Notes: generated by a model from the letters alone, not told the origin. A DNA stretch of 64,000 nt from Bin87 sp964502995 (GCA_964502995.1 CAZCZB010000001.1:1-64000); one strand, 5' to 3'; counted from the first letter of the stretch, positions 1 through 8,544 are shown. Numbers and translations: made by a program.

Positions 1-693
1 GCGGACTCCGGCGACGCCTTCTGCCTGCTGGCCCGCACCGACCCCGACCCGTCCATCAAGCACCGCGGGTTGTCCGCGTTCGTGATCGAAAAGGACGGCA
101 GCCCCGGGTTCAAAGTCGGTCGCCATCTGGACAAACTGGGCTACCGGGGACTGGACACCTGCGAGTTGTTCTTCGAGGACTTCCGCATACCAGCCGAGAA
201 CCTGATCGGCGGGGTCGAAAATGTCGGGTTCGGACACGTGATGAGCGGCCTGGAAACCGGACGCATCAACGTGGCGGCCCGCGCCGTCGGCGTGGCCCAG
301 GCCGCGCTGGACGCATCCATGCGCTACGTCCAACAGCGGGAGACATTCGGGCAGCCCATCAGCCAACACCAAGCCATCCAACTGAAGATCGCCGACATGG
401 CCACCAAGATTCAGGCGGCGCGGCTGCTGGTGTACGATGCCGCCAACAAGAAGGACAGCGGCGAGCGTATCGACCTGGAATCTGGCATGGCCAAGCTGTT
501 CGCCAGCGAGGTGTGCGGCGAAGTCGCCATGGAGGCCATGCGCATCCACGGCGGCTACGGCTACACCAAGGACTTCCCGGTGGAACGATACTACCGCGAC
601 GCGCCGTTGATGATCATAGGCGAAGGCACCAACGAGATCATGCGCCTGGTGATCGCGCGCCAATTGCTCCGCCGGCCGGAATACCAACTGTAA
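1..693 (+). CDS. Acyl-CoA dehydrogenase, C-terminal part (5' end outside window)
   Basis: The frame is open from the first base, so the N-terminus is missing. The visible 230 residues are the C-terminal helical domain of a FAD-dependent acyl-CoA dehydrogenase, which oxidises acyl-CoA to enoyl-CoA in the cytosol and passes electrons to ETF. Seen: the RETFGQPI motif, the MRIHGGYGY segment and near the end IGEGTNEIMRLVIARQLL, whose Glu in GEGTNE is the usual catalytic base. Substrate chain length cannot be read from this fragment. It ends 165 bases before selD and is probably a separate transcription unit. Confidence 0.93.
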   Translation, partial: ADSGDAFCLLARTDPDPSIKHRGLSAFVIEKDGSPGFKVGRHLDKLGYRGLDTCELFFEDFRIPAENLIGGVENVGFGHVMSGLETGRINVAARAVGVAQAALDASMRYVQQRETFGQPISQHQAIQLKIADMATKIQAARLLVYDAANKKDSGERIDLESGMAKLFASEVCGEVAMEAMRIHGGYGYTKDFPVERYYRDAPLMIIGEGTNEIMRLVIARQLLRRPEYQL

Positions 694-857
694 CCGGGCG
701 ACCCGGGGTTAGAATGTCATCCCAACGAGCAAACGACCGGCACGCGCCGCCAATGAGAGCCGACGCTCGGGTGGAGCGGGAGTACGCAAAATCCAGCCGC
801 CTAAAGATCCGATTTGAAAGCTCCGCACGCCTGCTTCAAGCACGAAGAGGATACTAA

Positions 858-1910
858 ATGACTCAACTTGAAACTCCCATTCGCCTGACCGAACTCTCCC
901 ACTGCGCGGGTTGAGCGGCCAAGCTGAGCCTTGAGGACCTGGGTCAGGTCCTGAGTTACGTTCCCCTGCTCTCGCATCCCGACCTGCTGGTTGGGGCGGA
1001 AACGGGAGACGATGCCGCCGTGTACCGCATCAACGACGAGACGGCGTTAATCGTCACGGTGGACTTCTTCCCGCCGATCACCGACGATCCCTACGAGTTC
1101 GGGGCCATCGCCGCCGCCAACTCACTGTCCGACGTGTACGCGATGGGCGGGAAACCATTGATCGCGCTGAACGTGGTCGGTTTCCCGGCCTCGCTGGACA
1201 AGGAAATCCTGGGCAAGACGCTGCAGGGTGGGTACGCCAAGGCGGCCGAGGCCGAGTGCCTCATCGTCGGCGGCCACACCGTTGATGATCCCGAACCCAA
1301 GTATGGCCTGTCGGTCATCGGGATCGTTGAACCCGGAAAGCAGGTGAGCAACGCGGGAGCAAAACCCGGCGACGTGCTGGTTCTGAGCAAGCCCATCGGC
1401 ACCGGGATAATCACCACCGCCGGCAAACAGGGCGTGGTCGATCCCGAAGTGATGGCCGGGGCCGTGGCTAACATGGCCGCCCTGAACCGTCCGGCGTCCG
1501 AAGCGATGCAGAAGGTTGGCGTCAACGCCGCCACCGACATCACCGGCTTCGGGCTGCTGGGCCATCTCAAGAGCATGGTCAAGGGCAGCGGCGTTACCGC
1601 CGAGGTGAACCTGTCCGCCGTGCCGGTGCTTCCCGGCACCCGTGAACTGTTGGAGCGCGGCGTCGCCCCAGGCGGCACGCATCGCAACGTGGGCAGCGTG
1701 AACGACGTGGTGGACTGGGACTCGGCGCTGACCGACGACGACCGGATGCTGCTGTGCGACGCGCAGACCTCCGGCGGACTACTGATGTCGGTGCCGGCCG
1801 AAAAAGCCAGCGCACTGGTAACCGCGCTGAAGACGGAGGGAGCCTCCTGCGCTGCAATCGTCGGTCGTATCACCGGCGAAAGCGCCGGGCGCATCATTGC
1901 CACGCCGTAA
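858..1910 (+). CDS. selD: Selenide, water dikinase SelD, itself a selenoprotein
   Basis: Makes selenophosphate from selenide and ATP for Sec-tRNA and selenouridine synthesis. A conventional gene call would begin only at 1020. Upstream in the same frame is ATG at 858 and one in-frame TGA at 912-914, giving TELSHCAGUAAKLS, the SelD active-site motif with selenocysteine at residue 19 where many homologues have Cys. A perfect hairpin 20 nt downstream fits a bacterial SECIS. The full length, 350 residues, is normal for SelD, and the later part has the glycine-rich AIRS-type ATP-binding folds (GDDAAVY, GGHTVDDPE). The Sec reading implies that SelA, SelB and SelC exist elsewhere in this genome. Confidence 0.95.
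934..952 (+). promoter_or_regulatory. bSECIS-like hairpin in selD
   Basis: Eight-base-pair perfect stem AGGACCTG / CAGGTCCT with apical loop GGT, beginning 20 nt after the TGA codon at 912-914. Distance and a G-U pair in the apical loop match what is known of bacterial SECIS elements read by SelB. It lies inside the coding region, as in other bacterial selenoprotein genes. Confidence 0.75.
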
Positions 1911-1929
1911 GACCAACCGGAGCAGATCC

Positions 1930-2592
1930 ATGACCACCGCCGACCCGCAGAATCAGCAGACCACACCCGCGCAACCTGAATTCGGGTTGAAAAGACCCGA
2001 CCAGGTCAAGATCGCGCCGCCGGCCGGCGAGCGCGTTCCGCCAGGCCAGTTCGTCGCCAAGACATTCCCGGTTCTCACCTACGGGGACATGCCGGAGGTT
2101 GACCTGGCCACCTGGCGGTTCCGCGTTTGGGGGCTGGTTGAACGCGAGATTGAGTTGGACTGGGCACAGTTCTGCGCGCTGCCCTGGGTGACGGTTACCG
2201 CAGACTTTCATTGCGTCACGCAATGGTCGTCGCTGGACCAGACGTGGGAAGGCGTATGGGTGGCCGATCTGCTGGCGCAGGCCGGTATTTCGCCGGAAGC
2301 GCGCCACATCATGGCGCATTGCTTCGGCGACTACACCACCAACGTGCCGTTGGATGTCGCCCTGTCGGAAGGACTGCTGGCGCACAAGCAGAACGGGGAT
2401 GAGATCGGCAAGGACCACGGATGGCCGCTGCGCCTGATTATTCCCAGCCGGTATGGGTGGAAGTCGGCCAAGTGGGTCAACGGCATCGAGTTGATGGCCG
2501 AGGACGCGCCCGGGTTCTGGGAACAGCGGGGCTACAACAACAACGGTGATCCCTGGCAGGAAGAGCGGTTTTGGCCCGAACTGACCCACTGA
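1930..2592 (+). CDS. Sulfite oxidase-like molybdopterin oxidoreductase
   Basis: 220 residues with one oxidoreductase molybdopterin-binding domain (SUOX/MsrP fold). The Mo-ligating Cys is visible in DFHCVTQWS near residue 85, and the PSRYGWKSAKWV segment later is typical of the family. There is no Tat or Sec signal, so it probably acts in the cytosol; the substrate is unknown. I start at the ATG at 1930, preceded by GGAG, because the longer in-frame start at 1897 would overlap the end of selD. It follows selD by 19 bases and may be cotranscribed with it. Confidence 0.85.
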   Translation: MTTADPQNQQTTPAQPEFGLKRPDQVKIAPPAGERVPPGQFVAKTFPVLTYGDMPEVDLATWRFRVWGLVEREIELDWAQFCALPWVTVTADFHCVTQWSSLDQTWEGVWVADLLAQAGISPEARHIMAHCFGDYTTNVPLDVALSEGLLAHKQNGDEIGKDHGWPLRLIIPSRYGWKSAKWVNGIELMAEDAPGFWEQRGYNNNGDPWQEERFWPELTH

Positions 2593-2623
2593 ATCCTCTG
2601 ACCGGCGGATTTCAGGCAGCAAA

Positions 2624-2649
2624 CAGGGGCGGGTTTTCACCCGCCCCTG
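2624..2649. terminator. Terminator between converging genes
   Basis: Perfect 11-bp stem CAGGGGCGGGT / ACCCGCCCCTG with loop TTTC, lying between the oxidoreductase (+) and the zinc-ribbon gene (-). The T tract is short on the plus strand and the opposite side is A/T mixed, so termination in both directions is possible. Confidence 0.7.
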
Positions 2650-2674
2650 ATTTCCGGTCGGTTTGATCCGGAGA

Positions 2675-2875
2675 TCACGCCGCGTGGAGCAATTCCCTGG
2701 AGGCTGCCGTGGCGGCCAGCGCCTTTTCGGGCTTCCCGAATTCAAGGGCGGCGCTGGGAGCATCCAGGTCCCGTTGCAGCCCGCACTGGAGGCAGTTGAT
2801 GAACATGCCGTAGATGTCCCGTTTGAGTTGGAGATCACCCTGGCATTTCGGGCAGGCTTTGAACTTCAGCGTCAT
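2675..2875 (-). CDS. Small zinc-ribbon protein
   Basis: 66 residues. Two CxxC pairs (CPKC near residue 8 and CLQC near residue 34) form a typical zinc ribbon resembling the finger of small transcription-associated or Com-like proteins. A good Shine-Dalgarno (AAGGAGG) precedes the ATG at 2875. It converges on the oxidoreductase gene and is divergent from hspR. Function unknown. Confidence 0.7.
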   Translation of the reverse strand: MTLKFKACPKCQGDLQLKRDIYGMFINCLQCGLQRDLDAPSAALEFGKPEKALAATAASRELLHAA

Positions 2876-3051
2876 GATAACCTCCTTGCCGGTTCGTTAT
2901 ACTCGGCTCGGTTGTATGCGACTTGAACGTCGTTATCTTGAAATCGTTATACGTGCGTTCCGTATTATCGGATTTGTTGATGTATGCGTTTATTTCCCGG
3001 CGATTTATGGACCGTGAGCTTGTATGCCTCCTTGGTTGACGACTATAAACC

Positions 3052-3081
3052 CTTGACACGGTGCGTGTCAAGCCATATAGT
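3052..3081 (+). promoter_or_regulatory. hspR-grpE-dnaK promoter with HAIR-type operator
   Basis: CTTGACA-N7-TGTCAAG at 3052-3072 is a perfect inverted repeat that matches the architecture of HAIR, the HspR operator (CTTGAnT-N7-AnTCAAG). Its left arm contains a -35 box TTGACA (3053-3058), followed after 17 bases by TATAGT (3076-3081). The operator therefore covers the -35 and spacer, as expected for autorepression by HspR. A second TATAAT at 3100-3105 may mark another start. Confidence 0.85.
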
Positions 3082-3142
3082 GAACACATAGCAATGTGAT
3101 ATAATTCACACAAGGCAGGAGCAGATTCAACGCAGCGCGGAG

Positions 3143-3679
3143 ATGCAACCACGACGCACAAGGCAAAACTCGCCCGGCCGGCGGCAGTCAGAGTCATATC
3201 CGGCTCCCAGCGCCGACGCTCCTTCATCGTGGCCCACGGGATTTCCGGCGGCGTTTGAGGGAGGAGAAACGCAGGGGGAACCCGACCAGTCGGGCGATCT
3301 TGAGGGCGTGTACATTATTTCCGTTGCGGCTCGTCTCCTGGAGATGCACCCGCAGACCCTGCGCAAGTACGAACGGCTCGGGCTGATCCAACCGGTTCGC
3401 ACGGTGGGAATGCTCAGGCTCTACTCACAGGACGACCTTCGGAAGGTGATGCTCATTCGCCATCTGATGGACAATCTGGGCCTGAACCTGGCCGGAGTCG
3501 AATTCGTACTGAAACTGGTCAACAACCTCAACGTGTTTTCTCGACGGCTCACGCGCTCGGTCAACGACGCGGCGACGGCCGAGTTCATCAGGGACGAGGT
3601 TGCGCTTCTCTGCGACAGTTTGAGTCTACCCAGGCCGGATCGGCCCACATCCACCAACCGAACCAGGAACCCCAGATGA
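3143..3679 (+). CDS. hspR: Heat-shock repressor HspR (MerR family)
   Basis: MerR-type DNA-binding domain from about residue 57: ISVAARLLEMHPQTLRKYER followed by LYSQDDLRKVMLIRHL and GLNLAGVEFVLKL, as in actinobacterial HspR. HspR binds HAIR operators with DnaK as corepressor and represses dnaK operons. The first 55 residues are Pro/Ser-rich and atypical. An in-frame GTG at 3308 would give a normal-length HspR, so the start is uncertain. It overlaps grpE by ATGA, which supports one operon. Confidence 0.88.
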   Translation: MQPRRTRQNSPGRRQSESYPAPSADAPSSWPTGFPAAFEGGETQGEPDQSGDLEGVYIISVAARLLEMHPQTLRKYERLGLIQPVRTVGMLRLYSQDDLRKVMLIRHLMDNLGLNLAGVEFVLKLVNNLNVFSRRLTRSVNDAATAEFIRDEVALLCDSLSLPRPDRPTSTNRTRNPR

Positions 3680-4293
3680 CCAACGATGCCCAACCCAACG
3701 AAGACCAACCCGAAAATGCCGCGGCGGGCGCCGAGGGCATGTCCGGACCCGGCGACGACGAAGCGAACACGGCCGAGATCGTTGAAGACCCCCCGCTGAC
3801 GGCTGAGCAGCAGGTGGTTGTCCTGCGCGCCGCATTGTCGGAGGCGCAGGAGGAGATTGCCCGGCAGGCCGACGCGGTTCAGCGCGGGCACGCCGATCTG
3901 GCCAACGCCCGGCGACGCCACGACGAAGACCGGCTCAACATCCAGAAGCATGCCAACAGCCGCCTGCTGGTCCAACTGCTGCCCATCATCGACGAACTGG
4001 ATCTGGCGGTGAACCACCTTGAATCCAATGGCGAAAACGCCGACCAGCCGGTCTCAGACTCGTGGGTCCAGGGCGTCCGGCTGATCCAGCGGAAACTGGC
4101 CGGGTTCCTGGAATCGCAGGGCGTGGTCAAAATAGACTCGCTGGGCGAGCCCTTCAATCCCGAACTTCACGAAGCGGTGGGAATGGCGCAGGTGGCCGAT
4201 GCCCAATCCGGGCACATCGTCGAAGTCCTCCGCCAGGGATACCGGCTGCACGACCGGGTGGTACAGGTCGCCCAGGTGGTGGTGAATCAGTAA
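3676..4293 (+). CDS. grpE: Nucleotide exchange factor GrpE
   Basis: 205 residues. An acidic disordered N-terminus is followed by a long helix (about 50-110) and the C-terminal beta domain with GEPFNPELHEAV and VVQVAQVVVN, typical of GrpE. It releases ADP from DnaK. Start overlaps the hspR stop by four bases (translational coupling); dnaK follows 77 bases downstream. The order hspR-grpE-dnaK differs from the common dnaK-grpE-dnaJ-hspR; no dnaJ follows here. Confidence 0.95.
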   Translation: MTNDAQPNEDQPENAAAGAEGMSGPGDDEANTAEIVEDPPLTAEQQVVVLRAALSEAQEEIARQADAVQRGHADLANARRRHDEDRLNIQKHANSRLLVQLLPIIDELDLAVNHLESNGENADQPVSDSWVQGVRLIQRKLAGFLESQGVVKIDSLGEPFNPELHEAVGMAQVADAQSGHIVEVLRQGYRLHDRVVQVAQVVVNQ

Positions 4294-4370
4294 CAGTCCA
4301 CCGGTGGGATCCGCGTCCGAACGGGCCACCGTATCAGCACAGATCAATTTACCCTTTCAGGAGATCAAAA

Positions 4371-6263
4371 ATGGCAAAAATTCTGGGCATCGACCTCGGT
4401 ACCACCAATTCGGTGGCCGCGGTAATTGAAGCCGGAGAACCCGAAGTGGTGGAGAGCGCCGAAGGCAACCGAATCACCCCCTCCGTCGTGGCAGTCAACA
4501 CGCGCAGCGGAGAGCGTTACGTGGGTCAGACCGCCAAGCGCCAGGCCGTAACCAACCCGGAGAATACGATCTTCTCGGTCAAGCGACTCATGGGCCGCCG
4601 GTACGACGAAGCGGAGGTGCAGGGCGCCGCCGCGCGGCTGCCTTACAAAATCGTTTCGGGAGAGAACGGCGACGCCAGTGTTGAAATGGGCGGCCAGGCC
4701 TACGCGCCTCCGCAGATTTCCAGCATGATCCTGCAGAAAATACGCCAGGACGCGGAAGCGAAGCTGGGCGAACGGATTACCGAGGCAGTCATCACCGTGC
4801 CGGCGTATTTCAACGACTCTCAGCGGCAGGCCACGGTGGACGCCGGCAAGGTCGCCGGGCTGGACGTCAAGCGCATCATCAACGAACCCACCGCAGCGGC
4901 GTTGGCGTACGGCATCGACCGGCAGCAGACCGACGCCAAGATCGCGGTGTTCGACCTTGGCGGCGGCACCTTCGACATCACCATCCTCGACCTGGGTTCC
5001 GGGGTGTTCGAAGTGCTGTCCACCAACGGCGACACGTTCCTGGGCGGCGACGACTTCGACGAGGCCATTCTGGGCTGGTTGGTGTCCGAATTTCGCTCGG
5101 AAACCGGGATTGACCTGACGCAGGACCGCATGGCGCTGCAGCGTCTGCGCGATGCCGCCGAGCGCGCCAAGATCGAACTTTCCAGCACACTGGAAACCGA
5201 AATCAACCTGCCGTTCATCACCGCCGACGCCAGCGGTCCGCAGCACCTCGTGAAATCGCTGAGCCGCTCCCGCCTGGAGCAGCTGGTCGGCAGCCTGATT
5301 GATCGCACCGAGGGCCCGTGCCGCCAGGCGATCGCCGACGCGGGCGTGTCCACTGGGGAAATCAACGACGTGATCCTGGTGGGCGGCATGACCCGCATGC
5401 CGTCGGTGCAGGCCAAAGTCCAGCAGATCTTCGCCAAGGAACCGTCCCGAACCGTGAACCCGGACGAGGCGGTGGCGATGGGCGCGGCCATACAGGCCGG
5501 AGTGTTGGGCGGCGAAGTGGGGGACATCGTTCTGTTGGACGTAACTCCGCTGACCCTGGGAATTGAAACCCTGGGCAACGTGACCACCGCGTTGATCCCA
5601 CGCAACACCACCATCCCGACCAAGAAGACGGAAACATTCACCACGGCGGCCGACAATCAGCCCAGCGTGGACATCCACGTGCTGCAGGGTGAGCGTCCGA
5701 TGTCCGCCGACAACAAGACCATCGGCAGGTTCATGCTGGACGGGATTTTGCCGGCGCCCCGGGGAATTCCCCAGATTGAGGTGACTTTCGACATCGACTC
5801 CAACGGAATCCTGAGCGTGTCTGCCCAGGACAAAGGAACCGGGAAGGAGCAGCGCATCGTCATCCAGACCAGCAGCGGTCTCTCGGATGATGACATTGAA
5901 CGGATGATGGCGGAGGCGGAGGCCAACGAGGAGGCGGACCGCTCCCGGCGCGCCGAGGTCGAAACGCGCAACCAGGCCGACAGCCTGGTGTACTCGGCCG
6001 AGCGGTTGCTCACCGAGCACGCCGAGGTTCTGCCGGCCGATCTCAAAGAGGAAGCGGAGGGCAAGTTGGAGGCGCTGCGGACAGCCATCGCGGCCAACAA
6101 CGTCGCTCAGATGCAAACCGCCATGAATGAACTCAACGAGGCGCTCCAGAAAGTGGGTCAGGCAGTCTATGCTCAGCCGGGCACGGCGGAGAATCCGGGC
6201 GCAGGGCCGGCCGGCGATCCGCCGGACGACGACACCGTGGAAGGCGAGTTCCGCGAGGTTTAA
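4371..6263 (+). CDS. dnaK: Chaperone DnaK (Hsp70)
   Basis: 630 residues. N-terminal actin-like ATPase with GIDLGTTNSVAAVIE, the VPAYFNDSQRQAT and INEPTAAALAYG signatures and the phosphate-2 loop DLGGGTFDITI; then the linker LLDVTPLTLGIE, the substrate-binding beta domain and a helical lid ending DDDTVEGEFREV, like the EEVD-type DnaK tail. The ATG at 4371 is preceded by AGGAGATCAAAA, so an upstream in-frame extension to 4062 is rejected. Main heat-shock chaperone, controlled with hspR from the HAIR promoter. Confidence 0.98.
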   Translation: MAKILGIDLGTTNSVAAVIEAGEPEVVESAEGNRITPSVVAVNTRSGERYVGQTAKRQAVTNPENTIFSVKRLMGRRYDEAEVQGAAARLPYKIVSGENGDASVEMGGQAYAPPQISSMILQKIRQDAEAKLGERITEAVITVPAYFNDSQRQATVDAGKVAGLDVKRIINEPTAAALAYGIDRQQTDAKIAVFDLGGGTFDITILDLGSGVFEVLSTNGDTFLGGDDFDEAILGWLVSEFRSETGIDLTQDRMALQRLRDAAERAKIELSSTLETEINLPFITADASGPQHLVKSLSRSRLEQLVGSLIDRTEGPCRQAIADAGVSTGEINDVILVGGMTRMPSVQAKVQQIFAKEPSRTVNPDEAVAMGAAIQAGVLGGEVGDIVLLDVTPLTLGIETLGNVTTALIPRNTTIPTKKTETFTTAADNQPSVDIHVLQGERPMSADNKTIGRFMLDGILPAPRGIPQIEVTFDIDSNGILSVSAQDKGTGKEQRIVIQTSSGLSDDDIERMMAEAEANEEADRSRRAEVETRNQADSLVYSAERLLTEHAEVLPADLKEEAEGKLEALRTAIAANNVAQMQTAMNELNEALQKVGQAVYAQPGTAENPGAGPAGDPPDDDTVEGEFREV

Positions 6264-6377
6264 CGAAGGGCGGGTTTCAATCAGCATGGACCGCATGATT
6301 CCAGCGACAACTCGGGGTTGCCAAACTCAGAAACCTGTGTAAACTACCCCGACGACGGTAGCGCCCAAACGCTGAGA

Positions 6378-6386
6378 TGCTATAAT
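6378..6386 (+). promoter_or_regulatory. Extended -10 promoter element
   Basis: TGCTATAAT, an extended -10 (TGn plus TATAAT), 60 bases before the small gene at 6446. No convincing -35, which an extended -10 can do without. Confidence 0.45.
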
Positions 6387-6445
6387 GGGTACAATCTACC
6401 AACAGCCGCAGTGGTAGCGACCCGCCGGAAATTGGGAGTAACGCA

Positions 6446-6778
6446 ATGAACGCATCACCAAGAGACGACATTGAAGTGGGCGGACTGGAGGACGGAAACC
6501 CGGTGGCGGACCAAAACGCAATCGGTGTTGGGCAACAGGCCGGACCCCAGGTCGAGAATGTCGATGCGGAGTCTCATACCCCGCTGCAGGCGCATTACCT
6601 TGAATCGCTGCGACAACTGGTAGCCGTGAAGAACGAGTATCAATCGACCTCCGAGTACGAGTCGTGGATGATGGACGCCATCAACCGATCCATCTACTCG
6701 GCGCTCCGCGATTGCATCGAGGCAAACATAGGCGCAATTGCCAAGGACTTGCTTCGGCAGGAGCATCAGGTCAACTAA
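6446..6778 (+). CDS. Hypothetical protein, 110 aa
   Basis: Not recognised. Acidic and polar N-terminal half (about 45 residues), then a helical segment (HYLESLRQLVAVKNEYQ, MMDAINRSIYSALRDCIEANIGAIAKDLL). No signal peptide or membrane segment. GGGAG precedes the ATG, an extended -10 lies upstream, and a strong terminator follows, so it looks like a single-gene transcript. Confidence 0.6.
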   Translation: MNASPRDDIEVGGLEDGNPVADQNAIGVGQQAGPQVENVDAESHTPLQAHYLESLRQLVAVKNEYQSTSEYESWMMDAINRSIYSALRDCIEANIGAIAKDLLRQEHQVN

Positions 6779-6790
6779 CCCGAGATTGAA

Positions 6791-6835
6791 CGGTGGCGGT
6801 GGGCCGGGGCGTTTGCGCCGGGCCCACCGCCACCG
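6791..6835 (+). terminator. Rho-independent-type hairpin
   Basis: Perfect 15-bp stem (6791-6805 with 6821-6835) and 15-nt loop, directly after the small gene. The downstream T run is only three bases. The rest of the gap to the first tRNA holds no gene that I can see. Confidence 0.7.
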
Positions 6836-7056
6836 CGTTTAAATCCGGGCGACCCGAACGATTCGCGGGAACGCGCAGCCCAAGATGGCCGCCGCAGTCC
6901 GAAATCGTCCTACCGGTCTTGAAACGGCCCCAGGATATTCCGGTTGCAATCGCGAATGTCGATGCGCGAGTTTTCTGGATTCCCGGTGCTGCGCGAATTG
7001 CGCCCCGGCGCATTGGGTCCTCACGAACTCTGGAAGATTGCCGGTTCGCAAACTCT

Positions 7057-7087
7057 TTGACTAACCGACAAAGGTCTGTGCTATAAT
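7057..7087 (+). promoter_or_regulatory. tRNA operon promoter
   Basis: TTGACT (7057-7062) and TATAAT (7082-7087) separated by 19 bases; the -10 carries the TGn extension (TGCTATAAT). It lies 15 bases before the first tRNA. Confidence 0.65.
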
Positions 7088-7101
7088 CCCAGAATGTACG
7101 C

Positions 7102-7188
7102 GCCGAGGTGGTGGAAATGGTAGACACGCGGTCTTGAGGGGGCCGTGGGCTTTCGCTCGTGTGGGTTCAAGTCCCGCCCTCGGCACCA
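7102..7188 (+). tRNA. tRNA-Leu (GAG)
   Basis: Acceptor GCCGAGG / CCTCGGC, A73 and encoded CCA. Anticodon stem CGGTC / GGCCG with loop TTGAGGG gives anticodon GAG. A long variable arm, as in class II leucine tRNAs, and GGTTCAAGTCC in the T arm. Confidence 0.95.
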
Positions 7189-7251
7189 ACCAACTGACCG
7201 GACACGGCGTACAAATACTGGATGTAACTGGTATATCCGGACGTAACCTGA

Positions 7252-7328
7252 GGCGACGTAGCCAAGTGGTCTAAGGCGGAGGTCTGCAAAACCTCTATTC
7301 GGCGGTTCGAATCCGCCCGTCGCCTCCA
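7252..7328 (+). tRNA. tRNA-Cys (GCA)
   Basis: Acceptor GGCGACG / CGTCGCC, discriminator U, encoded CCA. Anticodon loop CTGCAAA gives GCA. T arm GGTTCGAATCC. Confidence 0.95.
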
Positions 7329-7429
7329 ATCTCTCCAAGCCAAATTGGCAAGCAAACCGACATAGCGGATTCTTTGACGCGCAGCGATTCCTGGATGAAT
7401 CGGCTTGGCGCGTTTATTTTTACCTCTGT

Positions 7430-7516
7430 GCCGAGGTGGCGAAAAGGTAGACGCGGCGGACTTAAAATCCGCTACCTCCTGGAGGTGTGTGGGTTCGAGT
7501 CCCTCCCTCGGCACCA
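7430..7516 (+). tRNA. tRNA-Leu (UAA), probable phage attachment site
   Basis: Acceptor GCCGAGG / CCTCGGC, A73, encoded CCA. Anticodon stem GCGGA / TCCGC with loop CTTAAAA gives UAA; long variable arm. Phage genes start directly downstream, so the 3' end of this gene is the likely attL; the matching attR would be beyond 64,000. Confidence 0.95.
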
Positions 7517-7569
7517 TCAATAACGATTCCTGCTTGTGAACCTCGAAAATCCCCGTCAGAAGCAAAAAG

Positions 7570-7590
7570 TGGTGCCCTTTTGGTGCCCTT
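7570..7590. repeat. Direct repeats, possible integrase arm sites
   Basis: TGGTGCCCTT occurs at 7570-7579 and 7581-7590 (11-bp spacing, one helical turn), 54 bp after the tRNA 3' end. Short direct repeats beside a tRNA att core often bind the N-terminal arm domain of tyrosine integrases. Inference from position only. Confidence 0.35.
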
Positions 7591-7674
7591 CTCCCTGTTC
7601 CTCACACCCGTTGTATGCAATAATGTCGGCCGCGCAATATCGCACCACGCTATCAACCGGCTTAAGGAGGCCAC

Positions 7675-7995
7675 ATGGCAGAATTACTGGAACTGGAAGG
7701 GGAAAACGTCGTCAAGTCTAAGCGGGAACGCAAATACCCCATCGAAAACGCGGTTCGCCATATCGAAAAGGGCCAGCGGTCCGGCGATCAGGTGAAGTTC
7801 CGCACCCACTTTGATATGGCTCCCGGCGAAGGCCCCAAGGTGTACCGCACCCTGGCCTACAACCCGGACACGGATGAGCGCTTGGTCGAGGTCGGCAATC
7901 TGACGGAGGAAGGCAAGCGAATGCTTGCCGAAGACGAAGCCGCCAGAGGCCGGTCGTCAGCTACAACGGTGCTCGCCGCAGGCAACAAGGCCTAA
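7675..7995 (+). CDS. Hypothetical prophage protein, 106 aa
   Basis: Not recognised. Highly charged (KSKRERKYP near residue 15) with a short beta-like centre (GEGPKVYRTLAYNPDTDERLVEVGNL) and an alanine-rich tail. Start preceded by AAGGAGG. First gene inside the prophage edge, transcribed toward the phage and opposite to the late genes, a place where lysogenic-conversion genes are often found. Confidence 0.6.
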   Translation: MAELLELEGENVVKSKRERKYPIENAVRHIEKGQRSGDQVKFRTHFDMAPGEGPKVYRTLAYNPDTDERLVEVGNLTEEGKRMLAEDEAARGRSSATTVLAAGNKA

Positions 7996-8038
7996 AGCCG
8001 ACATTCACTCCTACACATAGCGGAGGAGACAATTATCC

Positions 8039-8476
8039 ATGGCATTCCAAAACCAAACCCTCTGGGTCAAGTCCAATGTTGAGGACCCGATCAACCTGGA
8101 CGTCAACACGGTCAAGCTGACCCTCAATTTCGAGTACGATGAGGACGCCAACTTGGTCCGTTACCAAAGCGGCAGATGCTCATCCAAGTGGCTATCCCTC
8201 TCCGGCTGGGAGCGCGACGAGGATTACGCCTCCTGCGAGTGGAACTACAGCCAGAACCAGTCCCAGGTCCACCTCGTCGCCAGCGAGCATTTCACCAACG
8301 ACGATTTCTGCAACGCGAACCCCTTCGCGGGGTCCGGTGTGGACCACTGCTATCACGACGACGTCACCGCGACGGGCTATTCCAGCGGTCGCTGCTCCGG
8401 GGACGTGGACATGACCATCTCCGGTCCGTGCGAAGGTTGGCTCGATGACGAGCTAATCGTCACCTGGTGGTGGTGA
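8039..8476 (+). CDS. Hypothetical Cys/Trp-rich protein, 145 aa
   Basis: Not recognised. Six cysteines and many Trp, Tyr, Ser and Asp; the pattern SGRCSS appears early and SGRCSGD late, suggesting an internal duplication, and the end is strongly aromatic (LIVTWWW). Predicted beta-rich. No signal peptide. GGAGGAG lies before the ATG, 43 bases after the previous gene, and a terminator follows, so 7675 and 8039 may form one transcript. Confidence 0.6.
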   Translation: MAFQNQTLWVKSNVEDPINLDVNTVKLTLNFEYDEDANLVRYQSGRCSSKWLSLSGWERDEDYASCEWNYSQNQSQVHLVASEHFTNDDFCNANPFAGSGVDHCYHDDVTATGYSSGRCSGDVDMTISGPCEGWLDDELIVTWWW

Positions 8477-8511
8477 TGCCACCGGCCGGCGTTCATCGGG
8501 GATAACACAGG

Positions 8512-8544
8512 GGGACGGTCACTTTGACCGTCCCTTTCTCTTTT
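8512..8544 (+). terminator. Rho-independent terminator
   Basis: Stem GGGACGGTCA / TGACCGTCCC with loop CTT and tail TTTCTCTTTT, 35 bases after the stop of the 145-aa gene. Confidence 0.85.

Noticed and set aside
1897..1929. Earlier start for the molybdopterin oxidoreductase
   Set aside because: It would overlap selD and lacks a ribosome site; the ATG at 1930 has GGAG.
4365..6296. 643-codon open frame opposite dnaK
   Set aside because: It mirrors dnaK codon structure in GC-rich DNA, has no ribosome site and gives a His/Gly/Val-rich nonsense protein.
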